From contig CM017558.1 in assembly GCA_007844125.1 (NCBI GenBank), positions 29,025,264 through 29,089,263 of the forward strand: a stretch of 64,000 nt of DNA, written 5' to 3'. The notes below the pieces were generated by a model. It saw nothing but the letters and a program-made list of their open reading frames with translations, did not search any database and had not been told where the DNA came from. This DNA is from Sinonovacula constricta (taxonomy: Eukaryota > Mollusca > Bivalvia > Cardiida > Solecurtidae). The position numbers and the translations under genes are program-made. Positions 34,026-46,000 of this stretch are shown piece after piece (position 1 is the first letter of the stretch; each line of letters starts with the position of its first letter).

Positions 34026-37000
34026 GTAAGTACGTATATTAATTTATTTAAAACTACCACCTCCGTAGCTTCTTAATTAAATGTTCCAGCTTAATTTTTT
34101 GTTCTTTTAATATACAAACACATGTTATTGTTGATGATGATGTCGTCATTGTAGATGACGATTATGATCATTATAATGATGATGATGATGATGATGATGA
34201 TGACGATGATGCTGCTGCTGCTTCTGATGATGATGATAATGAGGATGATGATGATGATGATTTTAATGATAATGATGGTGATGATGCTAAAGATAATGAT
34301 GATGATGATTATTATTATTATAATGATGATGATGATGATGATGATGACGACGACGATGCTGCTGCTTCTGCTTCTAATGATGATGGTGATGATGATCATG
34401 ATTTTAATAATGACGATGATGATGATGATGATAATGATGATTATGAGGAGAAGCAGGATGATGATGATAATGATAATGATGCTGATGATGCTGATCATGA
34501 TGATGATGATGATGATGATAATAATAATGACTATAGGCTGTCCTCCCAGCGACTATTATCCCATTCCATCATTCGGTGAGAACTGCAGATATCGATGCCA
34601 CTGTGCGGCTGATGTTCAGTGCCACAATGTAACAGGAAATTGTCCAGGGCCATGTGCTCGCGGGTGGATGGGACCGGCATGCCAGTACAGTACGTACAAC
34701 TATATTATTTCGAAATATATCTTCTACAAGGAAGGTGATTAGTCTAAAGCGATAACGTGTTTCTAATTTATACTGTCACATAACCAAAGAGTTCGTTTTA
34801 CATATTCAAAATAGTCCGGTTCCATCTCTTTGCCTTATAAGAGTAAGACGGCTCCAGATTGAGATAACATTCTTCATTATGTATAAGATATGAAATACAG
34901 GTAAAACTTGAAATTTTAAGTGACATATCGATTCCTATTGAGTCTAACCCTATACCTAAACGCTAAACAATTTGCAATGTGCAATATTCGCATATGTATT
35001 ATTTATGCAATGAAGACTGTTGGTAAAGAATAATACCAACCCTGTGTATGACAAAATATAATATTTCGATTTCTTAGAGGGGTACAGTCCATTGGTATAG
35101 AGCAATATCTAAAAGTTCGAGTGCGAAGTTTCTTGGATCCAGACATTACTCTTAAACTGTTTCATTCGAACAATAGGTATAAATGGAAAACAAAAACATG
35201 GTACAAGCCTCTATAATCCGAAAGAGTAATGTCTTGAACGTTTAGGAGTAGTAGATAGAAAAGCAGTTAACGTTTTTAAAAACCATATGAAGGTTAATGT
35301 GTACTTAATTCAAATATTTTTCTTGAATTTAAGTTTTAGTTCTTAAAACGTATAAATATTAGTAATTGTAGCGCAGGTATGTTTTTGTCTACGTAACGCG
35401 TGAAAAAGGATATATTATACGGTATTATAGGCTTGTAGCCTTCCGTTCCTGGAGTCCGTTTGTAAAAAAGATGCATCTTGACAAACATTGACTCGGTTTA
35501 GTTAATAGTTTCATGATTTAATGCTGTGTGTTTAAAGCAAGACCAACAAGGAAGCAGGGCGGTAAAACTTATTTATTACATGCTTACTCACCGTAAAACA
35601 TTTGATAAGAAGATTGTACTCTTTACCACGAAATAATGTGTAAGTCAACACCATTGTGATACGATGCTTGTTGATCCTGAAGGTCTCCGGCATGTATCCC
35701 TTTTTGCAAGTTATCGATATGTGTATTTACATCCTGTTGTAAGTGTGCATCGAAAATAAGGCTACAAAAGAGGCATGAAATGACAGAGAGCATATGGATT
35801 AATAGCTAACAGCAGAAATGTTGCATTGTTGCACTCAAGTCTTATAAGCATTGCGACATATAACAACATTCGAAAAAGCGCATGGCAATCCAGATGTAAA
35901 ATTAAGAGTAAATCTGTGATGAATCTTTAAACAAATAGAACACACCCAAAATTACTGCCTATGAACGTTAGGCAGCAAAAGTAAGAGAGTTAGTGCTTAA
36001 AGTGGGTTTACAGAGCGCTAACCTCGTATATTCTAGTGCATTTTTCAAGTGCAAGCACTAAGGGAGAATGGATTTATTTTAATTAAAAATGGTCCAAGCA
36101 CTGACGTATCCTTAAAAAAACTTTGATGTCATGACAAGAACATTAAAACTGTTTATTTGTTATTTAGGGGAGAAAATGTATTCTTTTTTACAGGAGAACT
36201 ACAGAAAATGATGGTGAATGAAATAAAAATTTTGAATCGAAAAAGAAAGACCTGTGTAAATGGTTGTAGCATTCTGTTCATGAGTAGATGGATATGAGGA
36301 ACCAAAGCCGAATGTCCATCAAGTAATTATGCAAGTATCGGTCGTTATTGGATTCATTTGAATGACAGCATAGATTACATGCGCGGGGAGATTTTTTACG
36401 ACAGTCACATAAACAATTTATTATATAATAAATTTATGATATGGAGAAAAGTAACTGAATAATTACACGTACAAGTAAATGGTGCATCTTAATGCTAGCA
36501 AATATCGCAGTTGTCATTTGATATTGTATTTAACAGGAAAGTGTCGGGGTCATATGCCCTCAATTGCATGGGGTATGCCAGTACAGTATGTTTATGTATA
36601 ACATTTTGAACTATCTATCCCTCTGTAAAAGTGAAGCCTTGTGATCATAAGTAGCGACTGAAACTAAATAATGACCATAATAACATAAAGATTAACCGTA
36701 TACAACCATTTATTTCACGAAAAGATAATGATTTTAGATTGCAGATACATATAACAACTGAACTGGAAAATGATATATCAGGTTACCGTGTGTATAGATG
36801 CCCAAATCTAAACGCTACACACTTTGAAATTCATATTCATGCACTTATATAACTTAGCTTTATGCCTTAAGGGTAAAAAAATTAAAATAAATATTTAAAA
36901 ATATAACTGTTTAATAACAATACCAATCTTGTAAAAAAGAAGGGCTCTCAGAAATATGTGCAGATAGTTTTAAGCACGTTGATTCAGTGTCAAATAAAGA

Positions 37001-40000
37001 AGGCTGCACAAGTATACCTTGAAGGTTCACCTTTAATAGATATTACCTGCAATTAGGCTATACCATTGCAATATGTGAAGTACATACGTTGTTCTATTAA
37101 TTGTCGCTTTCTTTTAACTTATGAAAACTATAAAACATGGAACACTTTAAAGAAAAACTCTGCCTCCCCGAACAGTACATTCAAAATGATACACAGTAAT
37201 AAATGTTGTAAGGGCACATGCAAGAAGCAAATTTAATCGCAGTTTCCAATAACCAACCTAGGGCGTATATTTACCTTTCGAGCTGGTGTTATTTCCTTAC
37301 ACGACAAACATCGTTAGATTTAAAAGCATACAAATGTGATAATTTCCTTGAAGTACTTAGGTTTCTTCTGTATAAGGATACATCCTTCAAAAGTATTATT
37401 AAGCGTACTAGACTTGTTGTCTACGTCAAACGTGAAAGTGACTGTATCATGAAAATTCCGAATCAATCTTATTGTTTTGTTTTCATTTTTTATAATTTTA
37501 AAAGGCAATTATGCAGATAAAGTTAAAGTTATATATTACGTCTTATATGATAACGTCTTATATGACAGCTTAACGATTCTACAAACAGTCGAACAGACGT
37601 CTGTGTATAATGATAATATATATAATATATACTTATGACCTTTAACAGTCTGAACCAGGCAGATTAATATTTGCTGATGAAATTCTTGAAAAATAAACGA
37701 AAGGAACGTAACTACCTGTTTGCTTGCTTGTTGTTAATGTTGCTTTGTTGTTGTAGTTGTTGCTTTTTGTTTGATGTTGGGCTTATCTTCCAGTCATTTG
37801 CACTGTAGTTTTCTGGAGATCTGGAATGTGCATTTGAATCTGCTAAATGTATAACGATATCCTAACTGTGTACAGCATACCGTGAACATCTAGCATAATA
37901 CCACATTCTTGTAAAATAACCTGTCATCGGAGAGAATGGTACTTGAGCTGCCCTTATAGTTGTTTGATCGTAATCAAGAATCTAAATCACTAAAGTTTTA
38001 ACGACCTTAGTGTGTGGCACACAGGGCTTGATCCTGAAGTCGAATCTTTTAGGAGAAACAAGCCTTATGACCAGAATTGGCTTGGCTCATTTACTTGTTT
38101 ACATATTAAAATATTATTATGTCAGGTTAAGAACACCTCCAATGAAACCGGACGTTAAATTTATTTTATTATGTGTTTGCTTTACTAATTAAATACACAT
38201 CCTAATGCAGCAAAACATAATCATTCAAAATCACTGCCATAAAAGGTCGCCAAAAGAGAGTTCGGTTCAGTAAGCACCCACAGTATACTTGTTCGGTTAT
38301 CTTCGGGGTATTTCGGTAGAAATCGGAAACCTCCGGGACTAGTCGTAAGAACACGTAAAACCGCCAGGTGACACTGTATACGTGAATTGGGTCTTATAAA
38401 ACGCGAAATCCTTCTGTGCTGACTCAATCGACTGTTTAGTGCGCTTCAATTAACACATCGCTCTTAAATAAATGACCAGGTTTTCGAACAAATAAAATTA
38501 AGTTTGCGCAAATTTTCCTTTCGAGAAAGGACTGAATTTGGTCTCTGACTTCGTGCTGCCTGTGTTCCAAGGCGGTAACCATCATCAGGGTGCTATATTC
38601 TTTTGAGTGTCGGCTTAGGTAACCGTATTGTGGCATACACGGTAGTGGTTCTGGTAAATCTCTCTGTGAGCGATTATTCACGTCATGTCGGCTTAGTCGA
38701 TTCACCCTCATCTAATCCAATATGCCTGGGACAGAGGGTCTATTACTATGTCTCCAATCCAAAGGATGCACAATCTGGGAAGATGATTCAGGGCTCACTA
38801 TGAAAACTATGTCTATACTCATTGGTTGAAATAAACGATGTATATCTTATAAACCCAACATAAATGTTCATTTATCATAAGATAAAGGGTAGGGAAGGAT
38901 AATTGTCACTGGCTACGCCTAAACTCGACGGAGCTCTGTGGCATACGCTGCATGAATGTATACTGTAGACTCAGGAAGGGGCCTCACACGCGTTCGTGTT
39001 TGGAGTGTCGAATGACGTCTATATAAGATTATACCTCTGTAGTCCCTGTGGATGCATCACAGAGCAAGGCCGCGCTTCGAAAGAGTGGTTTATGGATGTT
39101 TCTCGACTCTCCACCATTCCATTTTTAAAGAAAGAACGTGCGCGCCGCACCGAACTTGCATATACTGCAGCCTCCAGTCGGTGAGACCACTCATTGAAAC
39201 TTTATTTAGAGAAGTACAGTCAGCACATACGTGTATATTCACTGAAAAAGGTCTCATGCGGATATAGCGAAATCATTGAAAAAGCAAAACCTTCAGTGAG
39301 AAGCACGTGTTGCCCGTTTAACCAAGATCGAAGGTAACGTTAAGCTGTTCTGCATTGACAGCATTTGCCAATCTAGTGTCGACGAATACCCCAAAGGCAT
39401 TCTAGATAACGGCGAGGTATAAACCAGATGTTGCAAAGCGGGCGCTGCTCATGCGGAATGGCGTGTACCCCTATAAGTACATGGACAGCTGGGATCGTTT
39501 GGCGAAGAACGCTAACCACCACCGGAATCCTTCTTGCGTACATTGGTATGCTCAGACGACTTTAGCCCCTTAGAGAAGGCATGGGAGAGGTCGACGCTAA
39601 ATTACTATCATGGTCTATACAGTCGCACTGACATCCTGCTGCTGACCGACATCTTCGAGGCATTCCATGCATGTGGCAGTACGTCAAAGGATCCTGCGGA
39701 TTACTACATGAGTTTCGGCATGTCCTGGGTACCCTCTTCAAGACAACGGAAATTGGGCTCTCTGACTACGACACCTTTCCATCGAAAATGGTCTCAGTTG
39801 CCGGGTCTCGTTAGTATCAAAGTGCTACGCCCGGGCACATGGGTTCAGAAGCTGCAATCCAGAGCAGCCCACAAGCCATATCCTGTACTTGGATGCTAAC
39901 AAGCTATACGCCTGCCAGTAATTATATCGGGGCTAACTCGACCGAGGGCATGATTCTTTACCTCGAATATCCGAAGGAGCTACACGATGGGCAAAACTCG

Positions 40001-43000
40001 TACCCGTTGGCAGCAGAGCTGGTATTAGTCGAGAGTGAGTGGATGTCACGGTCCACCGACCCTGACAGCACGACCTCCTAGGTGTTGGGCTGACACAGAC
40101 CGAGGTTCATAAGCTTGTGCTTAACCTTCGCGATAATGTCCAATATGTGAGACACTACTAGCACTTCAGCCTACCAGTAATCGGGATGACGCTGACAATG
40201 ATCCACAGAATGTTCCGATTCAGGAAGAGCACTTGGATGGAGTCCTCATTTCTACAGTCAGGCAGGAAAAAATCCACTAATGATTTTGAAGACATATGTA
40301 CAAGCGTATGAATAACAGTCTGTCCAGCAAGACGATGGAGAACTCTCGCTGCCACGTTATTGTGAATGCTCGTGCGCGCATTCGAAAAAGATAGACTCAG
40401 ACGATTGCTATCTAGCCCTTCGTTCGCGAGGGCCAACATATTCGCTGGCGACCTTGAAGCCATCTAGCTGCACAAGAATCGCCTTGTCCTGTACCGCCCA
40501 ATCTACGTGGGCGTGAGCATCTTTTGTCTGTCTAAGTCCCTCATGTATGACCTCTACTACAACCGCCTCAGGCCCAGCATTGAGATCGCTGCTGTACATA
40601 CACACGGACAGCCTGCTTCTCAAAATCCACACAAAAAAACGTACACGGCGACATAGGTAGGAATCACAACATCTTCAGCATTTTCGACCGTCTGAAAAAT
40701 AAACCCAGCATGACCAATAAAAAGTTGTAAGCAAGATGAAATATGAGTTAAAGAATGCGCCCGATAGCCAAATACTTTGGAATTAGGCCAAAGATTTACG
40801 TCATCCTGGAAAAATCAGGCGCCAACGTATAGAACGCGAATGGGAGTGAATAAGGCTGTGGTTCGAAAGAAGATCCGGCCCGAAATGTTTCAGGAGGCTC
40901 TATTCAAGAAACGGACATTCCGCTACGGCATGGATAGGCTGATGGCTGTTAAGCACTAGGTCTTCGGGCAGAACGTCAACAACATCTCAGTCTCACTATT
41001 CGACTCAAAGCGCTGGATATACGAAGGTGGTGTTAATACGCTTGCTGATGGTCAGCAATCTATGTTAGCGTCTCTATAGGACCCCATCTGGCAGCAGCTA
41101 TGTGTCTGGGGGCTCGATAAGCAGTTATTCCCTTACAAAGTCCCACTGTTGTCCATCAAGTCAGTAGTACAAGACAGGATCGCTGGGTTTTTTTCCGGCA
41201 GTCACCTACAGACGAAACGGGAACAGTCGCGCGGCGCCGCCCACCTTCCAACTCGCCTGGTTAGTAAAAGTATCGAACCCTGGCCACCGAAGGGACTTTC
41301 AGGGCTTTCAAGCCAACAGGACGGTAGGCAGGTGAGATGGTAACTTAATGTTATCACTAGGCTTCTCATGTGTTAGCCTAGTAACTTCGCTATTCAAAGC
41401 AACCATGACCCCAGGCAGCCGACCAACCAACTCAGATGAAGGCGCACCCTCAATCAGCATATCTTTGGCGTACTGGTGGCTGAAAAGACAATATCCGATT
41501 GCACCTCTCTACAATGGGCTGATTTCTGTATATGACAACGCGGCCCCGACTCATTTAGGTATTATTTTTCGCTAGCAGTTGAGAGACGGTATCCATAAAT
41601 TCACGCAGATAATCTACCTGTAGAAAATTAGGTTGCCCTAGTATCTCTCGTTTATAGATTCGCTGAAGGGTCCCACAAACCTCTTACGTTGTTCGTGTCA
41701 CTAAAAGTTCCGTCGCCTTTGACTACAAGTATCAACCAGAGTTATGGCGCATGTATACTGTTTAGGACCTACATTGTCGTGTGGTCAAAACAGGAGATTT
41801 GCATGTTGTATGTATAGACCCGACCAGACTCCAGAAGTCCATAGGGCTACAATATGTATATGAAAGACGGTCATCCATTAATATAACTTATATATTAGTT
41901 TAGAATAGCATTACAACAAAAAGGAAAGTGAAGTACACTAACAGAAACAAATAGCAAAAGAAGAAAAAATAATAATCTTGCGTATTGCTTTTGTTCCCCG
42001 GTTGCATCCAAACCCTAGCGGATATATGTATGTGTGACTTGCGAAATTGACTTTATTCATAGGTGATAAGAGTCTGATTTTGAGTTTTATTGTGAGCGAT
42101 CTTCATACGTGTGTTTGCCGTGCAGTTCTTTGGCGAGGATTATTAGTCTATTGTAATTGTAAACTGAAAAATGTGTAATACAACCGGACGTTGGAAAATA
42201 GCGTGAATAGCTGACGAAATAACACCACTGTGGTGAATACGGAAAGCGGGTTTAATACCTAGTTCAATATACACTACCCAACTCGGCTTAAACTGTTGTT
42301 GATTGACTGATGCAGCAAGACTTGTAGCCCTTATACTGCTACATTGCTTAAAAACCTCAGTCGGCCAATTGCCAGCATTGTGTAAAATCTGGGGTTAAAC
42401 TGCAGATGTCTGTCATATACTACCAAGGTTCGGATGAGAACCTATACGAATGTCTTTGCGCCAGTTTTGAAGCATCTAAGCGAGTGTGTGACTGAATGCC
42501 TAATAAGCCAATTAAACATCATCAGCAAGAAGCCATGAACCGCGTCAGTATTCATCATGTAAACTGCCCCAATGGCGTTATATATATTACCAAAAAAGAA
42601 AACTCAATAATGAATTATTGTTTTATTTTTTTTATATTAACAATTTACCCAGGCGGCATAAAGCGCCAACACGATAAACACAGTATCTCTCTATTCGGCC
42701 ATAGCCGATTCTACATCATTAAATGTTTGGATGGAGTGATCCGGTCGTCGTTCTGAAGGCACCAGCTGGACTGCCTTTTAAGGTTCACACATGTCTGCCG
42801 CTAAATGCCAGCTCACTATGTGTTTCGTTTTTCTTGGTGAACGCTTTGCACGAGCTGCAATCGTCGATGAGAGAGAGCATATTGAAAAGCAAATCGAATA
42901 GAAGAAATTCTAATAATCATGCAGCCGGTCACCAGGGTCAAGGGCGTAAATATTATCGTCGTTCCATATTCACCTCCGATTGAGATTGGACACATTATGT

Positions 43001-46000
43001 TAGGGGAAAAAGATGACTATGTGAACAAACAAGTCAAAGAAAAGAATTTAGCTTAAAGAAAAATGAACGCATAGACTTTTTTCTCACAGCTCGTGGCTTT
43101 GTAAATGATTGTTGAGTGAGGGTTCTTAAGCAGGTAAACAGATGACTAGGGCGAGCCGACCATTCTCCAGATTCAGCTGCGTATTCATAACGACGAAAAG
43201 ATACCTATTTAACAGAGGTTTCAAGCTACCAGCATGATGTCTTTAGCTGCTGCTACTTCGCGGTGTCGATTGCGGCTTCCAACGAAGAACTTTCGTGCTT
43301 CGTCCCACTGCTGATACGGAGGCCTGCCTAGAGAGTACAGTGGACTGGGGATGCCCTGCAGAGTTATCTCAATGATGGTTAATTTTAGCTTGCAGAAAGT
43401 TTCGGTTATGCAGACGAAGACTTCAACCAGATCTTCGAACAGCACTAGAATTCGCTTCATACGCCATACTTATGGCTTCCTTTGGGAGGCAGCGGCATCG
43501 CCAGTTGCCTTTATCGTAAAATGTGCGTTCCTACTCGAGGAGGTCACTGAGCCATGACATTCAGAAAGAAGAACGACAATCGAGTAACTTAAACTCTAGC
43601 GGGAATTGGAAACTGGGTTCCATAGGCCCAAGCAATGATGTTATCCCCAGATTTGGTTTATACATTATTTTCTGCACATATCTTTAGCTTTTTAACATTG
43701 CCTTGGGTTCAAAGGTCGATCCACTGGTATTGTGCACTTTTACGCCCCTGTTGTGTTTGCCATACGACATTGTATCGCTGTCATTGACTGACATTTCAAT
43801 ACCACTGATATTAATCATGGTTTTCTTTACGATGGCTCTACCAAGATTTTGGACAACGGCACGGTCGGTATCACTTGAAGTTACCGCGATTGTAAACCTG
43901 AGACGAGTTTTTTCTGGATACTATGACGTCGTGGCTCCCGAGGTTGGGGAGCCTGACCAACAGCTGCTGATTTTGGTCGGTGCATTGTTGGACACAAAAA
44001 CCGTTTGTCTAGTGACGTTCACTAAAAGGGGTGTTCCCAGATTGAGTTGTCGACCGAAACTATTGCTTGACTTCCTTATGTACAAAGTATTGAACATATT
44101 TTACCCTGTTTTTAAATCTACAGAATGGATTAGGCCATTCAGTTTGGAGAATATAGAGGTGAGGATCAGCATTTTGATGACACCTTTGATGATACGTCTT
44201 ATAGTGACCTCTTAGGCGGGTTCGCAACAGAACCCTCCATGAGCGTTGCAAACGAGATGCTACGGAACACCGTCGACGACTACTAACACAAAGTACATCA
44301 AACAGAGTGGGTGACGCCAAATACAAGGGGCGACTCACAGTTCACCTTCGACAAAAATGCATCGTCGTCTTAAGGCATAAGTCCTCGATCTCCACATCAT
44401 TCGCGATAACCCACGAGCTTTGTCAACCATAACACTTAGACGTTTTGGTAGTGAATCGTCTGAAATGAGCCTGGCTTCACAAACTGGAAGAGGGCAAAAG
44501 ATGAGGCCATCATAGCTGCTATAGCAAGACCTCTTCGAAATGCAGAGAGCAAGCAAAGGAGATGGCATTCGAAGACATTGAAATGGAAATTATTGAAAGG
44601 GTTTCATCTGAATTGTCTGAATATAAGGGAAAGGCAATAAAGCCTTTCACAACCAACCTCTGGATATATTGGACATTTAGAGAACATAACGTATGTACCA
44701 GAATCAGGAGCTCAGAATGGCTTGATAAAGCTATGCAGACTCAGCGGGGTGAGCTTCCACACAACCTAGCTCGGTTGACAGCACTGGACGATCATTTAGC
44801 AATGGAAAACAGAAAAATGTCGGAGACTGAAGACCCGGATCAGAAACGCTGCATCTTGCAATAAATACAAATAATAGAGGTCTGCGGCTAGAAGCAGCTC
44901 TAGCCAACAAGGAGGCACTCAGATAACACGTAAGCTTAATTCATAAAACAATAAGCAGGATTCTAGATGACGACAAGAAAGCTATTTGAGCGAAGTCGAC
45001 ATTTGTCCAGGGAGCCCACAAGCTACCACCCCTTTAGTGGGTAAAAACGAATCTTTAAGCCCTTGCAAGCTAACTTTGAAAGATGACAGACAAATCAGCT
45101 GTTATTTTCCGGTGATGTTTTGAAGTAATGTAAGCTGGCTGCTAAATTTCACTTGCAAACTAATGGGATAGCTTTATGGGCACATTTTTGGCCTTAATTG
45201 TGGCTGTGGTTGGGCTGTTACTAATTGCCTTTCAAAATTTGATACTGAAGTCAACGAAACCAGACCGTTGATACAGGGGCTTTCGGTGCATCTGCAGAAT
45301 GCAGTGGCACCACTGTTTGGACATGTGCAGGGTACTAGAACGATACTATTGGTATCATTGACGTTAACATTGTTCGAACCAAGTGCCATCTTCAAAATAT
45401 TGTTGTTGTAGCCTGAACTCAGACTTCGGTCGTTCGAAGGTGCTCCATGCGACATCTACAGCTGATTCCTGATTAATATAGTCTGATTTATTTTCGGGTC
45501 CAACCAGTCGCATGCAGAATGACTATCTCTATGAGATTTCTGGCTTGAACGTCGTTGAGGTTGGCAGTATTTTGATTTGCCATATGCTTGTCCAGACCCA
45601 CAAGCCGGAACTCTGTCTGTCTTAATGCGAGGAGTGGTTTCAAGATTACGCGGGTAGACGCCGCAAGACTTTATTGTTGAGGACCACTATTAACGTTGGA
45701 GAATGCTGTAATTGAATGTTTGCTGAATACGTTCCCGACATTAACAAAATATAATGCAAGGACCAACAACTTTTCAAAAGTCAATCAATAAGCGACATGT
45801 GTCGACCAGGGTCTGTCTGCGCCGGAAGGCATCACTTATCGACTATCAGATGATTGTTGACATCAACAAGATCGGTTTTATTATGGAGTCCGGATTGTGG
45901 TCTTTTGGTGTCGCGGAAAAAAGCATAGATCAGCCCGTTCTTTGAGCATCATCAAGACCTTGACCAGCTCAAAACCAGGCCACCGTCAAAGGGCTCCTAG

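Larger units (their letters stand above)
33345..34722 (+). repeat. Gene B 5' module, inverted partner of 3262-4405
   Basis: Upstream flank, signal exon, intron 1 and EGF exon align with the reverse complement of 3262-4405. Bases 33384-33453 are extra here. Confidence 0.9.

Noticed and set aside
34091..34498. Long Ile-rich minus ORF over the GAT repeat
   Set aside because: Repeat artefact. The + strand ORF at 34155-34742 is likewise repeat in its first two thirds and becomes exon 2 only from 34537.
43703..44215. 170-codon + strand ORF as a membrane protein
   Set aside because: It is antisense to the Polinton capsid relic, which explains the open frame.
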